From Acidobacteriota bacterium (GTDB lineage: Bacteria > Acidobacteriota > Vicinamibacteria > Vicinamibacterales > UBA2999), in assembly GCA_013140775.1 (NCBI GenBank), contig JABFSA010000142.1, positions 1-45,650 of the forward strand: a stretch of DNA of 45,650 nucleotides. The letters are read 5' to 3'. A program made the position numbers and the translations under genes. The notes below the pieces were generated by a model. That model saw only the letters and a program-made list of their open reading frames with translations, did not search any database and was not told the DNA's origin. Positions 8,478-16,283 of the stretch are shown piece after piece. Each line of letters opens with the position of its first letter. Position 1 is the stretch's first letter.

Positions 8478-9743
8478 CTAGCTCTGGCCCAGATCTTTCA
8501 ATTGCTTGCGTGCGAGGTCCGCACCGGGAAACTGCGGATCAAGCGCGAGAGCCCTTTTGATCTCACTGGCGCCCAGCGCGGTCTTGCCCCGTTCGATGTA
8601 GACGCGGGCGAGCGTGAAGACAACCGCAGGCCGCGACGGCTTGACGTCTGCCGCAGCGCGCAGGGTCTGTTCGGCCTTCTCGAGGTTGCCCTGCGCACGA
8701 TAGACCCACCCCAGCGTACCCTGGAACTCGGGCACCTTCGGATCGAGAGCCACCGCTTTCTGTGCCCATTCCAAGGCCTTCATCAGGTTGACCTTCCGAT
8801 CGGCGGCCATCCAAGCCAGGTTGTTGTAGGCGATCGCAGCCCTGGGCTCGATCCTCACCGCGGCAAGGTAGGCCTGTTCGGCTTCGGCCCATCGACCGTG
8901 ACGCTGGTGAATCATACCGATGCTGACTTGTGCCTCAGGCGCATTCGGAAGTTCTGAAAAAGCGCGCAGGGCCCGGTCATCTGCGTTCATCGCCATCAAC
9001 ACGTTGCCGCGCTCGAGTTGGGCGGCAGGGAATCGGGGCTGGAGCTTGATGGCCCTCTCCAACGACGCGAGCGCCTCGGAGTGACGCCCCTGCGCGGCAT
9101 GGACGCTACCTAGCGCGTAGTAGGGCAAGGGGTTCTGCGGAGCCAGCTTGCTGGCCTCAAGCAACTGGTCCCTTCCTTCGTTGGCCTGGCCCTGAAGGAC
9201 AAGCGCAACCCCCAGCCCATAATGGGCCCCTGCGTGTCGAGGGTCTACCTTAACCGCTGCTCGGTATGCTTCAACGGCTTTCGCGGGCTGCTGGAATGCG
9301 TTGAGATACAAATCACCAAGTGAGGCTTGGCTCCCGGCCGCCTTCGGCTCCAGCGAGACCGCCTTCAACAGTGCGGCTTCGGCCTGCTTGAAGTCCCCTC
9401 GCGAATACAGAAACCCGCCCCACACCGCCTGAAGCTGTGCGCTCTCTGGCGCACTTGCAAGTGCCTGTTTCAGATAGGAGTTCGCGCTGGACTGATCGCC
9501 TTTCTGCAGTGCCACCTGAGCCAAGCCCACCATGGGGGCTGAGGAACGGGGTTCCAGTGTCAGGCTTTCCTTGAAGGCTCGCTCGGCATCCGCGAGCCGC
9601 CCTTGCCGGAGTGCGGCCATGCCATCCTGATACTTCCTGGCGGCCGGTGTGGATGTGCTAATCGTGAAGGGGTCTGCCGTAGCCGTGGCTGCGAGCACCA
9701 GCAGGATACACAGAACTGCACCGAATCGATTCCACATCTGCAT
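8478..9743 (-). CDS. Secreted TPR-repeat protein
   Basis: The 421-residue protein starts with a signal peptide (FGAVLCILLVLAATATA, no lipobox Cys). It is then almost entirely 34-residue TPR units: alternating A/L-rich helices such as GLAQVALQKGDQSSA, SLGDLYLNAFQQPAKA and LGWVYRAQGNLEKAEQ, about nine to ten in all. TPR arrays are protein-binding scaffolds, and the likely place is the periplasm. It sits just downstream of the PEP-CTERM gene on the same strand. Exosortase systems include a TPR protein called PrsT, but that one is about twice this length, so the link is only suggestive. The second ATG (9737) is an equally good start; no clear ribosome-binding site decides it. Confidence 0.85.
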   Translation of the reverse strand: MQMWNRFGAVLCILLVLAATATADPFTISTSTPAARKYQDGMAALRQGRLADAERAFKESLTLEPRSSAPMVGLAQVALQKGDQSSANSYLKQALASAPESAQLQAVWGGFLYSRGDFKQAEAALLKAVSLEPKAAGSQASLGDLYLNAFQQPAKAVEAYRAAVKVDPRHAGAHYGLGVALVLQGQANEGRDQLLEASKLAPQNPLPYYALGSVHAAQGRHSEALASLERAIKLQPRFPAAQLERGNVLMAMNADDRALRAFSELPNAPEAQVSIGMIHQRHGRWAEAEQAYLAAVRIEPRAAIAYNNLAWMAADRKVNLMKALEWAQKAVALDPKVPEFQGTLGWVYRAQGNLEKAEQTLRAAADVKPSRPAVVFTLARVYIERGKTALGASEIKRALALDPQFPGADLARKQLKDLGQS

Positions 9744-9759
9744 AGCACTCTAGAATATC

Positions 9760-9775
9760 ACGCCCGTTCGGGCGT
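9760..9775. promoter_or_regulatory. 16-bp perfect palindrome ahead of the TPR gene
   Basis: The sequence acgcccgttcgggcgt equals its own reverse complement apart from the central TT/AA loop. It lies 17 nt upstream of the TPR start and 20 nt beyond the PEP-CTERM gene's terminator hairpin. It could be an operator or a short attenuator hairpin; a 2-nt loop favours a DNA-level site. Confidence 0.35.
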
Positions 9776-9795
9776 CCCAGGACCACTAAAGGCGA

Positions 9796-9831
9796 CGGGG
9801 TGAGACGATGCTGTTGCACCGCCTCACCCCG
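9796..9831 (-). terminator. Hairpin after the PEP-CTERM gene
   Basis: A perfect 9-bp stem (cggggtgag / ctcaccccg) with an 18-nt loop begins 12 nt after the PEP-CTERM stop codon. On the minus strand it is followed by cgccttta, only a weak T-rich tail. It is placed as expected for an intrinsic terminator or mRNA 3'-end stabiliser. Confidence 0.5.
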
Positions 9832-9842
9832 CCGATTGCGAG

Positions 9843-10925
9843 CTACGAAGAACGACGGCGGCGCGCCAGGCGGGCGCCGAAGAGACCCATGGCCAGAAGC
9901 CCCAACGAAGCCGGCTCCGGAGCAGCGCCGGTGGTGTCGGTCGTCGTCGTGTCCGTGCTGGGGTCCAAGATTCCGCCGGCGGCGCCGAAGCCGAAGATGA
10001 AGGTGTTCGGGGCGCCGGTGGACGTATCAATCCCGCCCTGCCCTTCGGTCGGGATCCCGTAGGAGTAGAGACCGATGTCCTCGTCCAGCGGGTCGCCGTT
10101 GACCGCGAAACGGGCGATGTCGGCCGCCGACTTGTTAGGGGCCACGCCGTAGTAAGTGGTGAAGGTGCGGGTTGCACCATTCGCCAAAGCCTCGAACTCG
10201 AAGTCGAAGAGCGCGCCGTGGTCCTGAGGCCCCTCATCAGTGAAGTTCTGGTTCAGCAGACCGAAAGAGCTGAAACTGAACGGGTTGCCGGAGTTGAAGC
10301 CGTTGTTGTCTGACCGGTAGAGATTGCTGCCAGGAAGCCCCATGACAGCAGGCACACCCTGAATCGTCACCAGTTCAGAGGCGGGGTAGGGGATATCCCA
10401 GTCCATGACGCGGCGATAGACCAAGTCACCTGCCACCAAATCCGCGCCGGTGTTGTTGGTGATGCTGACATCCACCTGATACAGGTAATCGGTGAACGCA
10501 TTGGGGCGGTAGTTGTGCGTGATTTCCAGTGAGCCGCCATTGGCCCCATTCGCCATCGTCACGGTAGAGACGGCCGTGCTCGCCGTGGATGAGAAGTTGA
10601 CCAGCGTCAGGTTCGCCGTCCCAACCGAGTCATTCGCGTAGCCGGAGATGTTGGTAGACCTCAGGCCGACGCCCCAGCCCTCGCAGGTGCACCCCGGCGA
10701 CGTCGAATCGGAATTGGTCGCGTTCGAGCGCAGGCCAACTATAGGTGTGAACGAGGGCGCTCCGTCGTATGCGCCGGTAGGATCCGCAACGTTCAGATTC
10801 CCGAGTTCCCGCACCCCTAGCGTCACCGTTCCGTTGGTGATGATCGCTTGAGCCGCAGCCGGTGCGGCGGCCAAGACCACCACGCCCAAGCCCATCAAAA
10901 GTCGTGCTGTAATCCCTCTTGTCAT
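9843..10925 (-). CDS. PEP-CTERM sorting domain protein
   Basis: The 360-residue protein has a signal peptide (MTRGITARLLMGLGVVVLAAAPAAAQ), a beta-rich, Asn/Gly/Thr-rich body, a TTTDTT linker and the tail APEPASLGLLAMGLFGARLARRRRSS. That tail is the PEP motif, a hydrophobic helix and an Arg cluster recognised by exosortases, which cleave and anchor such proteins at the cell surface or in exopolysaccharide. The start 18 codons inside the longest frame was chosen because of the signal peptide and gggagcg upstream. No exosortase or polysaccharide operon is in the window. A near-consensus sigma-54 promoter lies upstream, matching the PrsK/PrsR type of control known for PEP-CTERM genes. The function of the body is unknown. 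Confidence 0.88.
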   Translation of the reverse strand: MTRGITARLLMGLGVVVLAAAPAAAQAIITNGTVTLGVRELGNLNVADPTGAYDGAPSFTPIVGLRSNATNSDSTSPGCTCEGWGVGLRSTNISGYANDSVGTANLTLVNFSSTASTAVSTVTMANGANGGSLEITHNYRPNAFTDYLYQVDVSITNNTGADLVAGDLVYRRVMDWDIPYPASELVTIQGVPAVMGLPGSNLYRSDNNGFNSGNPFSFSSFGLLNQNFTDEGPQDHGALFDFEFEALANGATRTFTTYYGVAPNKSAADIARFAVNGDPLDEDIGLYSYGIPTEGQGGIDTSTGAPNTFIFGFGAAGGILDPSTDTTTTDTTGAAPEPASLGLLAMGLFGARLARRRRSS

Positions 10926-11015
10926 ATTCGCTCCCTGAGTAGCTGTATCCGGGCCATCAGCTGGGCGGATACCATACATCTTGGCCGATAGATTCCGAAC
11001 CGACGCCCGGCTGAG

Positions 11016-11031
11016 AGCAACTTACGTGCCG
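11016..11031 (-). promoter_or_regulatory. Sigma-54 (-24/-12) promoter of the PEP-CTERM gene
   Basis: On the minus strand the element reads cGGCACGtaagTTGCt, which differs from the consensus TGGCACGnnnnTTGCW only in its first base, with the correct 10 nt between the invariant GG and GC. It lies about 90 nt upstream of the PEP-CTERM start codon, with transcription predicted near 11005. Sigma-54 promoters need an enhancer-binding protein, which is not encoded in the window. Confidence 0.65.
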
Positions 11032-11411
11032 CGTAACCCATTGAGGCCGGTAGACGAAAAACCCAGAAAATATTGGGCAATCAGGCCCTTCCGCCGCTGG
11101 ACACGTCTGCAGATGTCACTGAATCCGCAGCCTTTGGTCTCCGATACGGCCGAGGCGATGGACTTGCCGAACGCTGGGCAATGCCTGCTCCGGCGTCCCT
11201 GAGACGCCTGCCATGACAGGCTAATGACGTGAAACGGACGGCTGAGGCCGTCCACCAGCACCCGCGAACTCTCATCGATCTGAGCCCCCTGTTCACGCGA
11301 CACCCGAGGTCGGCTTTGCCGAGTTCGACTCGAGCCCCATGGTTGCAGAAGAGCAGGGCCAGCGTGGATTCGGTGCGGACCGACTGCGCCACGAACCAAC
11401 GTCTGTAAGGT
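11032..11411. other. Non-coding gap between ABC-F gene and sigma-54 promoter
   Basis: No convincing gene is present; the open frames here lack family motifs and ribosome-binding sites. The one structure I can support is a perfect 7-bp hairpin with a 4-nt loop at 11236-11253 (ggacggc-tgag-gccgtcc). On the minus strand it is followed by gtttcacg and could end transcription from the ABC-F gene. Any upstream activator site for the sigma-54 promoter would be expected here, but I could not identify one. Confidence 0.4.
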
Positions 11412-13241
11412 TCACGCCTGGCGCTTGACGCGAGACTCCAATTCGTCCCAGCGGGCGTAAGCCTCGAGGAGCTCGCCCTGCAGGGCGTCAAGGCGCGCCA
11501 GCCTCTGGTGAATGGTCTCTGCGGGCTCCTTGTAGAATTCAGCGCTCGCCACGCAGGTATTGAGCCGCTGCTGTTCGAGCTCCAATTGATCGATCTGACT
11601 GGGTAAGCGATCGAGCTCCTGCTGCTCGTTGAACGAAAGCTTTCTGCGAGGAGTCGACGAGGGCTCTGGCGATGACGTGGAACTTCGAGCCAAGTCCCCG
11701 GTCGCCCTGCCGGATGGCCCGGTCGCGGGCGGTGTTGCAGGCGCAGGATGACGACGCTGCCGCATCCAGTCCGAGTAGCCGCCGACATACTCCTGCACGT
11801 GCCCTTCCCCTTCGAACACCAACGTGCTCGTCACCACATGGTCGATGAACGCACGGTCATGACTCACGAGGAGCAGCGTGCCGGGCCAATGCACCAGAAG
11901 CGATTCGAGCAGCTCGAGGGTTTCGACGTCGAGGTCGTTGGTTGGCTCGTCGAGGACGAGAAGGTTTGCTGGCCGGGTGAAAAGACGCGCCAGGAGCAAC
12001 CGGTTGCGCTCCCCGCCAGAGAGCGCCTTGACCGGCGACAGCGCCCTCTCGGCTGGAAACAGGAAATCGCGCAGATACCCGTGCACGTGCCTTGGCTGGC
12101 CGTTGATGGTCACCGTGTCGTGCCCATCGGCGATTGTGTCGAACACCGTCCGTTCGGGGTCGAGTTGCTCACGCTGCTGGTCGTAGTAAGCGATCTGCAG
12201 GTTCACGCCCTGCCGCACCGAGCCGGCGTCGGGCGCCAATTCACCCAGCAACAGCCGCAGCATCGTCGTCTTCCCCGATCCATTCGGTCCTATCAGACCC
12301 ACACGGTCGCCGCGCATGATCCGCGCCGACAGCCCCGCGACGACCTGGGTCGCCCCGAAGGCCTTCGAGACGCCTTCGACTTCGAACACGAGCTGCCCGG
12401 AACGATCGCCCGGATCCGCCTGCAGACGTACGGACCCGGATTGCACGCGGCGCTGCGCGCGCTCGCTACGCATTTCGACAAGCGCCTGCACCCGTCCTTC
12501 ATCGCGCGTGCGCCGGGCCTTGATGCCCTGGCGCAGCCAGGCCTCTTCCACCGCCAATCGCTTGTCGAACTTGGCGTTCTGCACCGCCTCGGCGGCAAGA
12601 GCAGCCTCCTTATTGCGAAGAAAGGTCGCGTAGTCGCCCGGCCAGGATGACAGACGGCCGCGGTCGAGTTCGATGATGCGAGTAGCCACGCGCTGAAGAA
12701 ACACCCGGTCGTGCGACACAAATATGACCGCGCCCGGATAGTCGAGCAGAAAGGTTTCGAGCCAGGTCATGGTCTCGATATCGAGGTGATTCGTGGGCTC
12801 GTCGAGCAGCAGCAACTCGGGCTGGCCCACGAGTGCGCGGGCGAGCAGCACCCGCCGCCGCCATCCACCGGACAGCGTCGCGACACTCGCGTGGCGATCC
12901 AGGATCAGACGCGACAGGATCTGCTCCACCCGTGACTCGCGCTGCCATTCGTCCTCTCCAAGGTCCGCGAGCCCCTCTGAGACGACGTCAAACACAGATC
13001 GCGCGTCCTGAAGCGCCGCGTCCTGCGCCAGCCACCCGGCTCGCGTCCCCGGCTGCCGCCAGACGCTTCCCGTGTCGGGCGCAAGCTCGCCGCCAGCCAC
13101 CCGCAACAGCGTGGACTTGCCGGCGCCGTTTCGTCCGACGACACACAGTCGTTCCCCCACCTCGACCTGCAGGCTCACCGCGTCCAGCAGTGGCAGGTGC
13201 CCGTACGCCATCGAGAGGTTGTCGAGCGAAATCAACGGCAT
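11412..13241 (-). CDS. uup: ABC-F family ATPase (Uup-like)
   Basis: The 609-residue protein has two ABC ATPase domains and no membrane segment. The first has Walker A GRNGAGKS at 36-43, signature LSGGW and LLLDEPTNHLD. The second has GPNGSGKT, a LSGGE signature and LVLDEPTNDLD. An ABC-F linker rich in Arg/Lys joins them. The C-terminus (about 535-609) is a charged coiled coil as in Uup, which binds DNA or ribosomes. ABC-F proteins act on the ribosome, and Uup also affects transposon excision and branched DNA. The true start is the MPLISLDNLS codon at 13241; the longer frame overlaps recQ. Only 10 nt separate it from the recQ stop, so the two are probably co-transcribed. Confidence 0.88.
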   Translation of the reverse strand: MPLISLDNLSMAYGHLPLLDAVSLQVEVGERLCVVGRNGAGKSTLLRVAGGELAPDTGSVWRQPGTRAGWLAQDAALQDARSVFDVVSEGLADLGEDEWQRESRVEQILSRLILDRHASVATLSGGWRRRVLLARALVGQPELLLLDEPTNHLDIETMTWLETFLLDYPGAVIFVSHDRVFLQRVATRIIELDRGRLSSWPGDYATFLRNKEAALAAEAVQNAKFDKRLAVEEAWLRQGIKARRTRDEGRVQALVEMRSERAQRRVQSGSVRLQADPGDRSGQLVFEVEGVSKAFGATQVVAGLSARIMRGDRVGLIGPNGSGKTTMLRLLLGELAPDAGSVRQGVNLQIAYYDQQREQLDPERTVFDTIADGHDTVTINGQPRHVHGYLRDFLFPAERALSPVKALSGGERNRLLLARLFTRPANLLVLDEPTNDLDVETLELLESLLVHWPGTLLLVSHDRAFIDHVVTSTLVFEGEGHVQEYVGGYSDWMRQRRHPAPATPPATGPSGRATGDLARSSTSSPEPSSTPRRKLSFNEQQELDRLPSQIDQLELEQQRLNTCVASAEFYKEPAETIHQRLARLDALQGELLEAYARWDELESRVKRQA

Positions 13242-13251
13242 AGCTGGGCGT

Positions 13252-15084
13252 CTAGGATGCGTGCGCGCGGATCGCCGCCAGGAATGTTTCGCCGAGATCA
13301 TCGGCCTTGCGCGCACCGATCCCCTTGACGGATCGCAGTGCGTCGAGCGAGTCGGGCCGAAGCCTGGCCATCTCGCGAAGCGTGGCGTCGTGAAAGATGA
13401 CGTACGGCGGCACGCCCCGCTGACGAGCCATCTCGAGACGCACGGCACGAAGGCGCTCGAAAAGGCCGCGATCGACGTCCTGCCACGACTCGGTCTCTGC
13501 TCGGGATCGCGTACGCGGCAGGTCCTTGCGAGGCAGCCTCTGGCGCGCAAGCGACAGACCGGGACAGCTGCTCTCGTCTTTCAACAGCACCATGCCTTTT
13601 GCCGTCAGCCCGATCACGCCATACGCGTCGTCTGTAACACGCAAGAGACCGAGTGCCGTCAGCTGCTGGATGTATCCACGCAGCTCTGCCACGGAGGCGT
13701 CAGGCAGCAGTCCAAACGTGCTGAGCTTGTCGTGGCCACGCGCGGCGATCTGTTCGCTCGCGTGTCCGCGAAGCACGCTGGCCACGTGCACGGCGCCAAA
13801 GCGCTGACCGACTCTCGCGACACACGACAGGATCTGTCGAGCGAGCGTGGTCGCGTCCAGGGCGGTCTCGAGCTCGCCGAGACAGTAGTCGCAAGCGCCG
13901 CAATCGGCCTTGCTGTAGCGGTCTCCGAAGTACTCGGACAGCTGCTGATGACGACATCCGACACTGGCAGCGTACTGCTCCATCTGACGAAGGAGCGTCT
14001 GGGCCGCGTCGGTCAGCTCGCCGTTGGTCTCCAGCATCACCCGCCACTTCATGAAGTCCGCGCTCGAATAAATGAGGAGGCACTCCGCCTCGAGACCGTC
14101 ACGTCCCGCCCGGCCGGACTCCTGCTGGTAGTGCTCGATCGAACGCGGCGCCCCGACATGCACGACGAACCGCACGTTGGACCGGTCGATACCCATCCCG
14201 AACGCGACGGTAGCCACCACGACGTCAACGCGTTCGCTGAGGAAGGCGTCCTGATTGGCGCGACGATCGGCTTCATCAAGCCCGGCGTGATAGGCAACGG
14301 CGCGAGTTCCCTGGCTGTTGAGCCAGACAGCAAGCGCGTCGACCTCGCGCCGCGAGGTGCAGTAGATGATGCCGGCCTCGTTGCGATGACGCGACAACAC
14401 CTCGAGCAGCTGCCCCTTCAGCATGGACCGTGGCAACACGCGATACACGAGGTTGGGACGATCAAACGCGCCGACGAGCACCCGTGGATTCCGCAGGCCG
14501 AGCTGAGAGCTGATGTCGTCCCTGACGCGCGCGGTCGCCGTCGCTGTGTACGCGTGGATGCTGATCCCCGGCAGGACGTCTCGCAGCCGGGCGAGCTGAC
14601 GGTACTCCGGCCTGAAATCATGTCCCCACTGACTGATGCAGTGGGCCTCGTCAACGGCAACAAAGGCGACGCCGCACGCCGCGAGCAGCGAAAGAAACGC
14701 ATCGCTGCCCTCGCCGACCAACCGCTCGGGAGACACGTAGAGCAGGCGGTACTGACCAGCCCGCAAGCCCGCAACGATCTCCCGCTTTTCCTCCGCGGTC
14801 AGCGAACTGTTGTACAGAGCCGCGGCCACGCCATTGCCGACGAGCGTGTCCACCTGGTCCTTCATCAACGAGATCAGCGGGGACACGACGACCGCCAGGC
14901 CGGATCCGATCGACGCGGGAGCCTGAAAACACAACGACTTGCCGCCACCGGTCGGCAGTACGACCAGCGAGTCGCAATTCGTGAGCACCGCGTCAATCGC
15001 GTCGCGCTGAAGCGGTCGAAATGTTGTGTATCCCCAGTAGCGCGCGAGCGCCTCTTCCAGGCCTGTCCCGAGCGAGCCGGTCAT
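13252..15084 (-). CDS. recQ: ATP-dependent DNA helicase RecQ
   Basis: The 610-residue protein has the RecQ layout. The DEAD/DEAH helicase core has a FRPLQRDAI Q-motif region, Walker A PTGGGKS at 44-50 and DEAH at 145-148, followed by CISQWGHDFRPEY. The helicase C domain includes GRAGRDG. A zinc-binding RQC region (CRHQQLSEYF...CGACDYC) and a C-terminal HRDC domain (VPPYVIFHDATLREMA ... KGIGARKADDLG) follow. It unwinds DNA 3'-5' in recombination repair. Length and order are typical of bacterial RecQ. It is followed closely by the uup-like gene. Upstream, a dispersed palindrome separates it from the AAA+ gene on the same strand. Confidence 0.95.
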   Translation of the reverse strand: MTGSLGTGLEEALARYWGYTTFRPLQRDAIDAVLTNCDSLVVLPTGGGKSLCFQAPASIGSGLAVVVSPLISLMKDQVDTLVGNGVAAALYNSSLTAEEKREIVAGLRAGQYRLLYVSPERLVGEGSDAFLSLLAACGVAFVAVDEAHCISQWGHDFRPEYRQLARLRDVLPGISIHAYTATATARVRDDISSQLGLRNPRVLVGAFDRPNLVYRVLPRSMLKGQLLEVLSRHRNEAGIIYCTSRREVDALAVWLNSQGTRAVAYHAGLDEADRRANQDAFLSERVDVVVATVAFGMGIDRSNVRFVVHVGAPRSIEHYQQESGRAGRDGLEAECLLIYSSADFMKWRVMLETNGELTDAAQTLLRQMEQYAASVGCRHQQLSEYFGDRYSKADCGACDYCLGELETALDATTLARQILSCVARVGQRFGAVHVASVLRGHASEQIAARGHDKLSTFGLLPDASVAELRGYIQQLTALGLLRVTDDAYGVIGLTAKGMVLLKDESSCPGLSLARQRLPRKDLPRTRSRAETESWQDVDRGLFERLRAVRLEMARQRGVPPYVIFHDATLREMARLRPDSLDALRSVKGIGARKADDLGETFLAAIRAHAS

Positions 15085-15124
15085 ACGGTACGAGCGTCAG
15101 GCATCGCTGCCATCAAGCGAGTCG

Positions 15125-15166
15125 CCCTTCGACGTGTCTCAGGGCGACCCTGAGCGTGCCGAAGGG
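15125..15166. repeat. Dispersed cccttcgac...gaaggg palindrome
   Basis: An imperfect inverted repeat, cccttcgacgtgtctcaggg - cga - ccctgagcgtgccgaaggg, fills the gap between the AAA+ gene and recQ. The arms pair at the outer cccttcg/gaaggg and inner ctcaggg/ccctgag parts. Sequences of this form are common dispersed intergenic palindromes in many bacterial genomes. On either strand it could form a strong hairpin and end or stabilise the upstream transcript. Confidence 0.55.
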
Positions 15167-15218
15167 TCGAGGGGCGGTCCGAAGTCACCGCCGTCATGAT
15201 CCCACGCTTTGTTTCGGA

Positions 15219-16283
15219 CTAGCTGACGAGCTTCGGTGGATCCGCGGCGTCCTGCTGATGCGTGTGCGTATGCGGCTGGGAGCCGGGACCGTGGTCGTGA
15301 AGCGCATGGCCGTGGTCGTGGTCGTGCATGAGTTCCCTGGGTACGTCGGGGAACATCTCGCGGGAGGTCGGTGCGGCCCCGCCAGCCCACTCTACGCCGC
15401 CCTTCTTCCGCGCCGCCGACAGCACATCGTCCCACGTGAGCCTGGAGGGATCCCGCGCGACCTCGAGGCGCTGGGCCAACGCCGCGAGGACCAGCTTACG
15501 GATCCGGCGTCCATCCCAGCCCTCGCACAGGGCCGCCAACTCGGAAATCCGCGCGGTGTCGCTCGCGAGCGGCAGCAGTGCCGGCCATTGCACCGCCAAT
15601 TCGCCGAGCGCGTGCGCAAGAATGTGCCCGACGGCCTCGCGGTCTGGTAGCGCGAACCGCATCACGAGGTCCGCGCGCGACAGAAACGCCTCATCCACGG
15701 CATCGATGAAGTTGGTGGTCGTGACGAACAGCACAGAGGGCAGATTCTTCGCGATTTCGTCGATGCCGAGCAGTACGGCGTCCGTGGCCCGATGCACGTC
15801 CACGGGATTGGCCTCGAACGACGCGCTGGATCTGCGCACGGCGAAGCTCTCGACTTCGTCGATGAGCACAACAGTAAAAGGACGGCGCGCCGCGATCTCC
15901 GGCACGGTCTCGGTCAGCAGTCGCGTGACATTGCGCTGGCTTTCGCCGAGCATGTCGCTCGGAAAGGCATGCGGATTGATCTCGAGGAGCTGGGTCGCGC
16001 CCTGTCGCGCGAGCGCAAGCGCGGCGACCTGCGCCAACCCGCGCGCCATGGTCGTCTTGCCAGTCCCTGGAGGCCCGGCCAGCACGATGAGCCCGTGCGG
16101 CAACCCTGAGAGCATCGAGAGCTTTCGCCCGTGCTGCAGGACGAGCAGCGCCTGCGCGAGGAGGCGCTCTTTGACTTCACGGGGAACGATGATCGCGTCC
16201 CAGTCGCGGTCGTGATGATCGGCCGGAAGGACGTGCATCGAGAGCACGCCCGGAGGAAGAGCCGAGCGTGGAACGTTGCTCAC
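15219..16283 (-). CDS. TRIP13/Pch2-like AAA+ ATPase with His-rich C-terminal tail
   Basis: The 354-residue protein has one AAA+ domain: Walker A GPPGTGKT at 70-77, Walker B VVLIDEVES with D142/E143, sensor 1 TTTN at 188-191, arginine-finger segment SRAD at 202-205 and sensor 2 GRRIRK at 258-263. The order QLLEINPHAF, ES, LIDEVES and DAVDEAFLSRAD closely follows eukaryotic TRIP13/Pch2, which unfolds HORMA-domain proteins. The C-terminal tail has nine His in residues 320-342, unlike TRIP13 and resembling metal-binding tails of metallochaperones. The GTG start overlaps the TGA of the bicupin gene (GTGA), so the two are translationally coupled. No HORMA, CD-NTase or effector lies nearby, so a CBASS role is unlikely. 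Acting on the cupin, perhaps in metal loading, is inferred. Confidence 0.82.
   Translation of the reverse strand: MSNVPRSALPPGVLSMHVLPADHHDRDWDAIIVPREVKERLLAQALLVLQHGRKLSMLSGLPHGLIVLAGPPGTGKTTMARGLAQVAALALARQGATQLLEINPHAFPSDMLGESQRNVTRLLTETVPEIAARRPFTVVLIDEVESFAVRRSSASFEANPVDVHRATDAVLLGIDEIAKNLPSVLFVTTTNFIDAVDEAFLSRADLVMRFALPDREAVGHILAHALGELAVQWPALLPLASDTARISELAALCEGWDGRRIRKLVLAALAQRLEVARDPSRLTWDDVLSAARKKGGVEWAGGAAPTSREMFPDVPRELMHDHDHGHALHDHGPGSQPHTHTHQQDAADPPKLVS

Noticed and set aside
11022..11399. 125-residue minus-strand frame between ABC-F and PEP-CTERM genes
   Set aside because: No recognisable motif, no ribosome-binding site, and it contains the sigma-54 promoter and a hairpin.
11748..12650. 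300-residue plus-strand frame
   Set aside because: Antisense to the ABC-F gene; composition follows the complement of its codons.
13072..15153. 693-residue frame on the plus strand
   Set aside because: It is antisense to recQ, which shows all helicase, zinc and HRDC motifs in the minus frame; the plus-frame product has none.
15219..16283. CBASS defence module (Cap6/TRIP13)
   Set aside because: The ATPase looks like TRIP13, but no HORMA, CD-NTase or effector gene lies in the flanking genes; the neighbours are a cupin and recQ.
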